DNA of 38,014 nt from Cruorifilaria tuberocauda (Eukaryota; Nematoda; Chromadorea; Rhabditida; Onchocercidae), in NCBI GenBank assembly GCA_013365365.1, contig JABVXU010000517.1, positions 1 through 38,014 of the forward strand. The letters are read 5' to 3'. The notes below the pieces were generated by a model, which saw nothing but the letters and a program-made list of their open reading frames with translations, was not told the origin of the DNA and did not search any database. Positions 1 through 12,500 of this stretch are shown piece after piece (positions within the stretch are counted from its first letter, which is position 1; the number at the start of each line of letters is the position of its first letter). The position numbers and the translations under genes are program-made.

Positions 1-319
1 AATTACGATAGCTAGCAATGTTATGGAGTATATTAATGATTTTTAAGAGTATATTAATTATTAATAGAATATATTAAAGAGTATATTAATTATTACTAGT
101 AAAATGATTAAAAATAGTATTTATAACTATAATATTTATAACTATAATGATAATAATAACACTAGTGGATTCATTATCAAATTACTTAAGTGTTAATTAA
201 GTAATGATAATTTTATCCGATTACTTCTCAAATTACCTTATCGAATTACTTAAGTAATGATAATTTTTTAGTCTCAAACATTACTTTACTTGCAAATATG
301 ATTTACAAAAGATGATTAC
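1..319 (-). other. Intron after exon o
   Basis: The start of the intron leading to the C1-domain exons. It holds AT-rich sequence with TATATTAATTATTA and CGAATTACTTAAGTAATGATAATTTT duplications (about 30-90 and 180-270). No exon is visible. Confidence 0.7.
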
Positions 320-391
320 CAATTCTTCATCACCAAATGTTGTTTTAGCAGCATTAGCTAGTCCAGCTTGAGCTCGTTTTGTTGCCATTGT
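320..391 (-). CDS. unc-13: unc-13 exon o: segment immediately before the C1 zinc finger
   Basis: It encodes [20 protein letters not shown] and DEEL, 24 codons, phase 0 in and out. The [20 protein letters not shown] string is highly conserved in nematode UNC-13 and aligns with [21 protein letters not shown] of Munc13-1. The acceptor is GCTGTTGCAG and the donor GAATTG|GTAATC. The next exon should start with the lead-in to the C1 domain (family: KNHVYKKTLQ) and must lie left of position 1. Confidence 0.94.
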
Positions 392-3300
392 CTGCAACAG
401 CAATCATTATGATAACATGATACTGATAATGATTAATGATAACAATGGTAACACTTTCAGGCTTGAGCATTCATCATTCAACTAATGATTAGGTTAATGA
501 TATATTTTAGTTAGTTTCTATTGACAATACCGAAGGATAAGTTACCCAATTAATACTAATTTGTAAAATGTGAAATTAATTAGCAAGAAATAAACAAAAA
601 GCAATTCAATTTGCTTTAAAGCAAAGCAAAGAAATAGCATTTGTTTATTTTTTTAAAATTTTAATTTTAAATTTGTATTTATTGAATTTTTTTAGATTTG
701 AATTTCGAATTCCGATAAAATATCATTGTGAAATATCATTATTATAACTTTTCGAAATGGGAATGAAAAAAAAAAAAGAAATTTCTTATCATTCATTTTT
801 ATCACTTGTCATATTGATGAAAATTCAACGACTGATTACTTTAAAATTATTTTTTATAAAAAAGAAAATTTTCATTTTAAATTGAAAAGAAAATTTTTTT
901 TTTGTCTTCCATGCAAAATAAACAAAATGATCGCTTACAAATGTAACGCAAAAAATTAAGAATTAAAGTTAAAAGTTTTAAAATTAAAAGTAAGTGATAA
1001 ATCGAACGAAATAATGAAAGGTTTAGGTTTAGAAAATTTTTAAACCTAAAATTATGGAAATTTTTAAGATAGAATTCTTCTTTATAGAAAAGAGAAGTAT
1101 GAATTTTCCAATATTATTTCGAAAAATATTTTGTCTAAAATATATCTTCCGGATCCGGATCAGAAATCAATGGTTCAGCAAAACATTCTGGATAATATGA
1201 TTTTTTTTTTAAGAATTTTTCCTCTTCATACATATTTTAATTAGCTTTTTTTTCCGGATGAGCGTAAAATTTGCTTCCGTAAACGATTAATCTATTCCTG
1301 AACAGCGTTTTATGCATGCAACATGCGAAAATTTCAACAACAATTCCTAATATTAGCTGATAATTAATTACAAATGATATATTCTAATCAATGGAATTAT
1401 CAGTATCATGCATTTAATCTATCCTACTAAATTTTTATAACAGATCATGCAATTTTAGGAATAATTTAGTTAATTTCTAATAGCAATATTTAGCATATTA
1501 TAATTATAAAGTTATTTCACTAATTCTAAACTATTGCATATGTGGCATATCATAGTGACATACTCCAAATGATAAAGCCATGCTAAGCAATTTCATTTTT
1601 TTTTTCATTTAAACAAATAATAAACGAACATAAATTGTATGCTTGACTAAAGCATCGCTTACCTTCAAAACCTGCAAAAGAAACAAACTTTTTACGACGA
1701 CGTACTTTGCTTATCTTTGAAAATGAACAATAAAAAATAATAATAATAAATAAACTATCTCAATATATTTAATGTCATTTTATAAATTTTTCTCTTTGAA
1801 AAAAATTAAAAAATTCTTTTCAAATTTTTAAACATATATAATAAATTTTTTCTTCAAATGAACGTATTATTTAATATAAAAGAAATTTTTTTCTTTCAAT
1901 TTTTTTTTCGATTTCGAATTTTAACTGAATTTGAATTCAGTTAAAATTTGAATTTGAATTTTCAAGCATATTTTCAAATATATTCAATTCAAAACTGTAC
2001 AAATTGAAATAAAGTTAATTATAAAAAAAATAATTATAAATTGATAATATGTATAAATGTGTGATAAAAAAAATTTTTTTTAAATAATATACCAAAAATT
2101 CTTTAATATATTAATTCAAATTCATTTAAAATTCGAAATGGTTAAAAATTTTTGAAATTGGAATTAACTTGAATTTGAAATTTATTTAAATTGGAACTTA
2201 TAAATTAAAATGATATCAATTATAAAAAAGTTATAGATTAATAATACGTGGGAATTAGATCAAAAGAATTTTAAAAAATGAATGATTTAAAAAAAGAAAA
2301 GGATAATGTTTCACAATTTTTTTTTTAATTTTATTTCTATCAGTAATTAATTAATGAAAATACTTGTTTAAAATGATTGTTAAAAAAATTTTTAAAAACT
2401 TTAAAATGCTATTTTTTTTTAATGTTATTTAATAAATTATTTAAAAAAATAATTGAAAAAAGAAAGCAAGAGTATTATCAACAATTTGAATTTTATATTT
2501 TCTAATTTTTAAAATTTGAATATATAATGAATTAATAATTTATGGTGAAATTAGGTTAATATGAATGTAATAATACAGTAATATTACAGTTCTAACACAA
2601 TCTTAATATAGTTTAAATTCTATTAATAAATAAAATTGACTAAAGTAATTGTAGCTTCTTGATTAATTAATTTACATGATAAGTAGAATCATTCATACTT
2701 ACACTTACTAATTACTGACTGAAAAACATACCAGTTCACTGACGAGAGGTATTGATTTTTTGGTTCGTGATATATTCATATTAGGCATTGCATCGATACT
2801 TCGATAGAAGGCACTTGATGAATATCCCGCATTTTCCGTTTCTAATAAATTTGGCTGAAATATCAATCAATCAGTTTTTCAAAATTAATTTCCAGAAATT
2901 AATAAATACTTTAATTTTTTTTTGATTAAATATTTTTAATTTATCAATTATCTTATCAGTTATCTTATCCTTTTTGTGTGTTTTCTTCGTTGATTATACT
3001 TATCTATGCTTCTTCTTACTTAAAATATTATTACTGCACAAGAAATTTCACTCAATTACTTAATTTGTTATAATTTCTCAAGCTAATTGATCATATCACC
3101 CACTTACTTAATTCGTTATTTCTCATACTAATATTAATCATACTAACTCATACTTACGTAACTCATACTAATGCTAATATTATATTAATACTCATACTAA
3201 TTAGTCATATTACCTAATCATTGTTTATATGACCGTATAAAATTTTATCAAAATTTTTTGCTATAATTAGCAGTAATGAAACTTTAGCCATGTTGTAATT

Positions 3301-6300
3301 CACTTAATGTTACTTACTTACTTAAACAACTGGCGTATGTCAGCCTACGCTTTTAAGTTATCACAACAACATCTAAGTCATTCATTCTTTTTCTTTTTTT
3401 TTCCGAATCATTTCTCAATTTTCCACATCATTTACAATTTTTACGTCACTTTTTTCAACTCGTTACTTTTACTTTTTCTTATTTAAAATTAGATTATGTG
3501 AGAAATAATTGCTTGAATTTCGTTTTTTTTTCCTCTCACTCTCCTTTTTCCTTGTTCAAAAATCATTTATCAATCATTTTAGTTTCACGTAAACAAGTTC
3601 AGATTTAAACCTATCAGTATATTGGAGTAATTGAATATATGAATATGAATTGAAAATGCGTGAACGTCTATTCACATTCGTAACTTACCGATAATTTACT
3701 TTCCGCGCCAACAAGGTAAATTAATTTAATTATCAATTTGAAATGTATAAGATGCGAATTTCCACCATATTTGAAATTTGTTTTTTTTTATTCAATTTAT
3801 AATCTCTTCTCTTCCTTTTTTGCTTTCAATATTTATTTAAATTTTAATTTCATTATATTAGATATTATTAATAATCCCATAAATGATTTTTTTTTACTCT
3901 TTTCGCGAATACCTGAATAATTAGATATTTTATGGCTTAATATTTAAGTTTTACGTAACATATGAGCTAATTTTGAAAGTTAAAGTTTTTTTATCTTTGT
4001 GAAAATTTCTTCAATTTACGAATAAGTTTGCGACAAGAATGAGGAACGAAAGAGGACAATAATGGAGAAAGTAAGGAATTAATTAAGAAAGTAAAGAATT
4101 AAAGTAAGGGAAAGTTAATTTGAACTTTAAATCATTTTTAAATAATCCTCCCTAATCATTAATTTGAACTTTAAATCATTTTTAAATAATCCTCCCTCAT
4201 CATTTTCCTTTCCCAACACTTCCAATCTGATAAATTTCATCATTTTATATTCTTTATTTCCGGAAAAATTCAAAGTTTTTTAAAAAAAAATCGCTTATAG
4301 AGCAATCCAATAATTTTTCTTTTCAAAAAAAAAAACAAAACAAACAAATAAACAAATAAATAAGTAAACAAATAAATAATTCGTTATTGATTTGTTTGTT
4401 AGTTAACAAAAAAGATATTTAATTAATTAAGAAAACTCAATTAAATCTTTTTTATGTGAAATATTTTTTTTTGCCGTTTGTTTATTAAAGTCAGGAAATT
4501 GTTTATTAAAAAATTAATGGTAGCAGAATATTTCATGACTAAAAATTTGTCAAATTGAAACAATAAAAAGTGATTGATGTGTTCGTTTTTTATTAAAATA
4601 TTAAACGTCATTTTTAAATACGTCAAATACGTATAATAAAATTCAAATATTACATTAATTTTACATTAAAATGATTTCTAGTAGTTAGTATTGAGAATTG
4701 AGTGATATAGTGATAACAATAAACGTAAGATTTAAGTTTGAATAGACGGATTAACGTAATTTCAAATCGTAAATTAACTTACCTTACGAGATTGCTTCAT
4801 TGCACTTAATTTGATTAAAATTAATTTTGGTCTTAATGATTTTGTAGTTTTATCATGTGTTCCATTCTGTTTAGCGATTTTCAATGATCCATTTCGTTTT
4901 AAATATGATTCAAAATATTCTTTAGCCGAATGATTAGTATTATTTGAAATAACTGATGATGAATCATCAGTTGTTGTTGTGAACAGTAAACCGGATTGAC
5001 ACATCCGACTACCAATTTTGCGCATTTTCATTTCTTTTAAGGTTGAAAATTTTTGTCCTGATAATCGTCTATCATTATCCCGTACAACAATATACAAATC
5101 ATCAGGATTTGGTAAACTTGTTGATCGAATTTTGGTATGTTGACGTATCGATTGATCAGGAATAGTTCGTTTATTAACATATTGTTTTGGTGTGATTGTT
5201 CTGGCCCGCCGTACTTTCTTGAATGATTTGGAAAATGCCAGTAGTGCAGCAGTCGGATCTGATACGGCGGGCTGTACCATTATTGATCCGATCGCAGAAA
5301 AATTGATCACATTATTTCTGATTGGTAAAATAACGTGAACTTCTCACGTTCATTTAGCATTTTTTATCAAGTGCATTTGCATGATTGCGAAATCGATTAA
5401 TCACATAACTTTAAGTTAATTTAAAATGATGAAAAGATAAGATTTGATAGGATTAATCCAGCAAATCTAAATAAATCATATCACAGAAATGAAAATTTAG
5501 CAAGAGTTCAATCAATAATTTGTCGATCTCCTAAATTTGTATAAAAAAGAAAAATGTTTTTTTTTTTATCAGATAGCGCTTGATGATAAATTAAGTTACC
5601 GATACAAATTAAACTTGGTTTAGACTTGGCACTAATATCTGTATCATAAAAAGATTTAATATGAAAATTTGATAAGTAAATTGAATTTTTCTACTATCAG
5701 TAAATATATCAGCAGTTATCAATCATATCATCAGCAAATGCTTAATTAATTCTAATTTCATGATATCTCAAACTGTTTTTGCATAAATTAATCATGCAAA
5801 ATATCACTTAATCGATTATATTTTCATTAGTATTATTTAGCAATTCTTAACTTTTAACTTATTGTAATTTTCGTTGTTTAACTTAAGAGAAATTCTGATA
5901 TAAGTTGAATAATTAACGATCTAACTAATCCAAAAACAATAATCACTTTATAAAGTAAGAATTACTTCCTAAAAAAAGATTCAAATTTCATTTCAAAAAA
6001 AAAATTCAATAAATTTCAAACAATTAGAAAAGCTATCAAATCAATTAGTAATTAAAATTAGAAAAAAAGATATCATGGAATTAATTAAAAAAAAAAAGGA
6101 AAAAGCAAGAGGAGAGAAAAAGGAAAGTTTGCAAGTTTCAATTAAAAGAGAGAAGAAGTAAATTAAAGAAAGTAAGAGAGAGAGAGAGAGAGAACGAAAA
6201 AAGTAATGTTTATCATTCCTTATCATTCTCTTCCCTCTCTCTCTCCCTCCTATCTTTCTCTCTTTTAGTATTCCCTTTCATATCATTGTCTTATCATTAG

Positions 6301-9300
6301 CATGCCAAATACAAGCAAGCTGGGAAAATTAATTGACATAATTGGATCTGACTGATTAGATATATATCTACCTTACAGGTAATTTATGATAAATACTAAT
6401 TAAACAAATTTACCTTACAGGTAATTTATGATGAATAAATTCTTACCTTTTCTCGTTACTGCAAAAGAACATCTTTCAAAAATATTACCTAATACATCAA
6501 AACTATTCTCTCTTTTTCTTTGTTTCTCTCTTTTTGCCCTCTTCTCTTTCTTTCTTTGCTTTTAATTAAAAGTTGGAATAGATGACAACATGCTTTAATT
6601 ATTTAAATTCTTCAGCTTACAAAATAATATATCGAAAAGTATGCCGATGATTAAATATAATTGGTGATGTGCAAAAAAACTTTTCAAAAATGCGTGTACT
6701 TTTCTTATCCATTCAAAATCTTTTTGCAAATTTGCTAATAGTGATAAGAATATGATAAACTTTATCATTAAGAAGAATGAGAATGAGTATGGGAGTAAGA
6801 TTCTGATATTGGCAATATTCAAGAATCAAAAGATCGAAGATGAGTGCAAAAGAGAGTTTCTGATGGCAAATCATTAAATAGTGAGAAGATTGAAGATGAA
6901 TTTAAATGAGAGATTCTGATGGCAATCGACAATTTTTAGCAGTCAGAAGATCGAAGAAGTGTGTAGAAGAGAGAGATTCTAATGGAAGTTATTTAATAAT
7001 GAGAAGATCGACAATGGATGTAACGGAAGATTCTGATTCCGATGGCAATCGACAATTTTTAGCAGTCAGATGATCGAAGAAGTGTGTAGAAGAGAGAGAT
7101 TCTAATGGAAGTTATTTAATAATGAGAAGATCGACAATGGATGTAACGGAAGATTCTGATTCCGATGGCAATCGACAATTTTTAGCAGTCAGAAGATCGA
7201 AGAAGTGTGTAGAAGAGAGAGATTCTAATGGAAGTTATTTAATAATGAGAAGATCGACAATGGATGTAACGGAAGATTCTGATTCCGATGGCAATCGACA
7301 ATTTTTAGCAGTCAGAAGATCGAAGAAGTGTGTAGAAGAGAGAGATTCTAATGGAAGTTATTTAACAATGAGAAGATCGACAATGGATGTAACGGAAGAT
7401 TCTGATTCCGATGGCAATCGACAATTTTTAGCAGTCAGAAGATCGAAGAAGTGTGTAGAAGAGAGAGATTCTAATGGAAGTTATTTAATAATGAGAAGAT
7501 CGACAATGGATGTAACGGAAGATTCTGATTCCGATGGCAATCGACAATTTTTAGCAGTCAGAAAGATCGAAGAAGTGTGTAGAAGAGAGAGATTCTAATG
7601 GAAGTTATTTAATAATGAGAAGATCGACAATGGATGTAACGGAAGATTCTGATTCCGATGGCAATCGACAATTTTTAGCAGTCAGAAGATCGAAGAAGTG
7701 TGTAGAAGAGAGAGATTCTAATGGAAGTTATTTAATAATGAGAAGATCGACAATGGATGTAACGGAAGATTCTGATTCTGATGGCAATCGACAATTTTTA
7801 GCAGTCAGAGGAACGTAAAAGAAATCTGACGGAATTGTTTAAAGTGATTTCTATCTAACTGATATTTTCTAGTAGATGAATCTACAGAAAGCTTCTAGAG
7901 TGAAATATATCTAAGAGTGAAGTAACAGTAAACTTCAAAAGATTAATTAAGAATTGATTCACTTATCTTTCATAAATTTTTTTCAAAAAGAAGAAGCAAA
8001 TTTTAAAAATGTTTTATTTCAGAAAAAATTTAGCCATAGTTCAAATTCAAAATATAAATTAAAACTTGAAATCAAATGTGAAATTAAAATTGCTAGATGA
8101 GAGAAATAATTGTTTGAAAATTCTAACGATCAATGTATAAACATGAACAAACGTAGAAATCATATTTGAATAAGAAATTGAAATCATTTGAATTAGAAAT
8201 TGAGAAGAAATAAGATTTTGATTTTGGCTATTTCATTATTCTATTTGAAATGATACAAAATGATTTAAATGATTTAAGTTGGTAAACAATTGAAAATGAT
8301 AATAAACTGAATCATGAAAATCGTTGTGAAAATGAAATTTCTGAAAGAGAAAGGAAGAAATGCATCGTAGTGTATAAGTTATAATTAAATGATCAATTTA
8401 CATTTGCAAAATTTGTATTAATTAGAAATAAAAGTATTGCATGCATTCATTTGAAAGAATGAAATAATTAATGAGAAGAAATTTGTCGTAAAAAGACAAG
8501 AGGAGAAAAGAAAAGCAAGGAGAAATAGTACGATGTTAGCTAAGATTTCAAAGAAATAAGAAAAAGTATAAATAATACGAAGTAACTGCTCAATTACTTA
8601 TTTTTCAACTACATATATGCCTTCAAACGTTATCAGATTAAGTTATCAGTTAAGATTAATACTTATTTTAAGCAGTAATAAGTATTATAAATGATAGTAG
8701 ATGATAATTTTAATTATTTTTAAAGAGAAAGTAAATTATTATTATCATTAATTTGTTAAAAATGTCGTTGGATATTCTAGCAAGCTATCAAACGACTTTT
8801 AAGCTTTTTCCAACTATTGTTTCAGGAATTATTCGTGATACCGCGGATGAAACATTAGACGAATTGAAGCAACCGAGAAATGAAGGACGAAATATCAATT
8901 TTGTGTCTCCAATATTCATTAACTTAAATAATCATTTTCAGTTAATTTGAAAAGATCAAAACGAAGTTATACTCTTTCCAACAAAATAAAGTAAAATAAA
9001 AATAGGTAAGTAATACAATTTAATTCAATCCTAACATAAAAAATAACTTTCAATTTATAATTTTAAAATACTTGAAAATTTAAATAAAAGAAAAATAGAG
9101 TAATGCTCGAAAATAGCAGATAAGCTTACAAATGAAATTAATGAATGAATAACCATTGATTTGATAGTATCATGAAATGAATATGATAAGGATAAAAGGA
9201 AAATGATTGGAATAAATAATGCAAAATGAAAAAAGAAAAACAAAGTAACCTGATTCAGAGTAATTTACAGTGAAAACAAAAACTGAAATTAATTCTCTCA

Positions 9301-9536
9301 AATTTAATTAATCACTAATCCTTATCATCCGTTGTCATTACTATCATTCTGCTTATCAATTCATTATTCCTTCATTTCCATTCCCTTTTTCTCATTTATT
9401 TTAATCTTTTATTTATGCATACTGTAACTATTTATGGCTTTTCATACTTAACACATTCCTCATTTCATCCTATCATTCATTTCATGATAAAAGTATTTTT
9501 GGAAAATAAAATAATTTTTGTATCTGTGTAGGTATG

Positions 9537-9571
<35 letters not shown>

Positions 9572-12500
9572 GTGTATGTTTAATTGTAAATATGTATATA
9601 TAGGGATAATGTATGTATATGTATGTATGTATTACATGTATGTGTGTATGTATGTATGTATTACATATATGTATGTATGTATGTATGTATTACATGTATG
9701 TATGTGTGTATGTATGTATGTATGTATGTATGTATGTATGTATGTGCGAATGTGCATGTATGTGTACGTGTGTATTTGTGTGTGTATACGTATGCGTGTA
9801 TATGTATGTTTGGATGCATATATGTATATATGTGTATTTACGTGTATGTGCGTGGGCATATGTATATGTGTGAGTATGTACGTATAAGTGTATGTGTGTA
9901 TGTATGCATGCATGCATATGTGTATGTGTACATGCATAATATTTATGCATATGTGCGTATGTGTATGTGTTCATGAATGTGTATGCGTGCATGCGTGTAT
10001 GTGTGTGGGTGTGTGTTAGCATATAATTGAAATAACGATTAAAATAATTGAAATGTAATTAAAATTAATTATAAATTAACAATTATATTAATATAAATAA
10101 TAATAATAATTTCCTTATATAAATTAATAAATTTAAATTAAATTTTAAAAAACAAAAAGAATTATGTAAAAATTACTAAATTGAACACATAAAACTTTAT
10201 ATATTCGAGAAATTAAAAGATTAAATTATTTTACGCACTGTATACTTTTCCCTTTTTTCAATACTCATACTTTCATAAAGGATAAAAATAAAGTAAAACA
10301 ATAAGTATTGCGTGAAGATATTAGTAAATGAAAGTAAATGAATAAAGTAAAACAATAAGTAATAGGTAAAGGATATAAATAAATAAAAGTAAATGTATGA
10401 AGTAAAACGAAGTGGATTTTTTCATTTAAATTTTCTAAATAATATTGTTAGAAATATTAAAATAATAAATAACATACTGTTGTTAGAAAATGATAATTTT
10501 AAGTAAATTACTCTCGAAATAATTTCTATCATATGATAAATTGATAAAATAAAACAATAAGTAATAGGTAAAGGACAGAAGTAAGCAAAAGCAAAAGAAT
10601 AAACTAAAACAATAAGTAATATTTGTTTATCACTTATCATTTATCACTTATCAACTTTGTCGCATTTTTTTCTTTTCTATTATGGAAAAAGCAATGTGTA
10701 TGTTATTAATTTAAATATAATGAAAACATTCTTCCAAAAATATCCACTCGATGAAATTAATTGAAGATAGAAAGAAAGAAAGAAAGGAAATGATCAATTT
10801 TCATTTCTAAAATGAAAAATTGAAAATAACAAAAAAATGGATGGATGGGTGGAATTTGATGGAAACAGCTGAAAATAAGAAAGAAACGTTAGAAACAATT
10901 GTTCGAACTCAAAAAAAAAAATTAAATTTCAGTTTAATAGCTTTTTTTCCTCCCAAAGCAATGTTCATTTGTTTGAATTAGCCTAAAGCTTAAGCTTAGA
11001 TCCTTCCCAGCCTTACATTGTAAATAAAATAAGAAAGAAAAACCAAACGGGAACTTTGAACTAGGCATTAAAAAATTAGCCTGTGATTACTCTAAATAAA
11101 GCACAAAAAACCAGCCTAGGACTTGACTTTAAGTAAAGGAAAAAATGACATGACAGCCCAGGACTTTAAATAAGGCAGAAAAATCAGTTCAGGATTTTGA
11201 ATAAATTAAGAAAAAGACTAATCTGAGAAATTCGAATGAAGCAAAAAAAAAACCAGTTTAGGACTTAAGTAAAACAAAAAATGACAATTAGGACTTTAAA
11301 TAATGCAAGAAAAGCTTGCCTAGAACTTTAAATAACGCAAAAAATCACTTCAGGATTTAATTAAGTAAGAAAAAACCGGTCTCGGACTTTAACAAAAAAA
11401 CAAAAAACCAGCCTAGAACTTTGGATAATGCAAGAAAAACCAGCCTAGAACTTAAAATAAAGCAAGCATTGGACTTTGGATTAAGCGAAAATTAAAAAAG
11501 AAACAGCTATTTCTTCTTCATTCCACAATTCCCTTTCTCTTCCACTCTTAAAATAACTTTATCTTAAAAATTCATTATGTTCATGCTAATTTTAGACTAA
11601 TTCAAGTTGCAAATAAAATAGCAATACTAAATTTAAATTAAACTTAAATCTATTCAAGACAAAAAAAATAGAGGAATGATGTAATATGAAGAAATGACTT
11701 TCAAAATTTAATCTGTTTTTTAAAAATTAATTCGATAATTTCTATTTTTGTCTTTTCTTCTCTAACAAACAAAGTTACGTAATCATTTTGTAACTGAATT
11801 TTATTAAATTAAATGAAAGAGAAATTATTTGATTTTTTAAATTCACATCGTTAGCTTAACTGACTGCTAACTTCCTTCCTTATCTCATCAAAGATAAGAA
11901 AAAAAAAGAACTTGATTAAAAAAGTGCACAACAAGCCTAACAAGTTCAACTATAAAATGATTTGATAGCTTTTCCCTGATTGCTTGTAAAAATGTTTTCG
12001 TATTTATCAATTTTTTTTAAATGTTTTTCTCAGATGTAAAAAAGTTTCTGATAATTTTCGCGATTTTAATAACTTCAATGATAAATTATCGATCGATCAA
12101 TTGATATAAAATGATAAAAAACTTGAAATTATCAAAAGTTGAACTGATAAATGGGTTATACTGTAAGTGCGGCAAGTTATGAATTCAAAAAATTTGATTA
12201 TCAGTAAATTCCTCTTTGGAATTGTCAGTCTAAATTAATGAATTGCTTACTAGTAATTATAGTTTGAAATACCTAATTGCTTAATTAGTAATTTAAGTAA
12301 GAATTTATAACGGAAAGTAAAAGTGGAAAGTATCAAATGACTGATGAAAGTAACTATTTTGTCATTTTGATATATTTTCAGTAAATTATTTGAAGAGAGA
12401 AAAATGATTTTGCAGTGATATGTGCTCAGGGTTTGATAGCTAAAGATAAGACGGGTAAAAGTGATCCGTACGTTACCGCCCAGGTGGGTAAAATGAAGAG

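Noticed and set aside
6369..6432. CTTACAG|GTAATT juxtaposed splice-like sites, repeated twice
   Set aside because: They look like recursive-splice sites but are on the plus strand, opposite to the gene, and are explained by a 22-bp direct repeat.
7122..7818. Long repetitive plus-strand protein frames (158 and 67 codons)
   Set aside because: They are the translation of a 123-bp minisatellite. The frame is broken by a one-base insertion near 7563 and a TGA at 7071, and there is no start, end or splice context outside the repeat.
9534..10022. Overlapping Cys/Tyr/Val and His/Thr-rich frames on both strands
   Set aside because: They derive entirely from a TG/TATG microsatellite. The same applies to the frames at 23389-23980.
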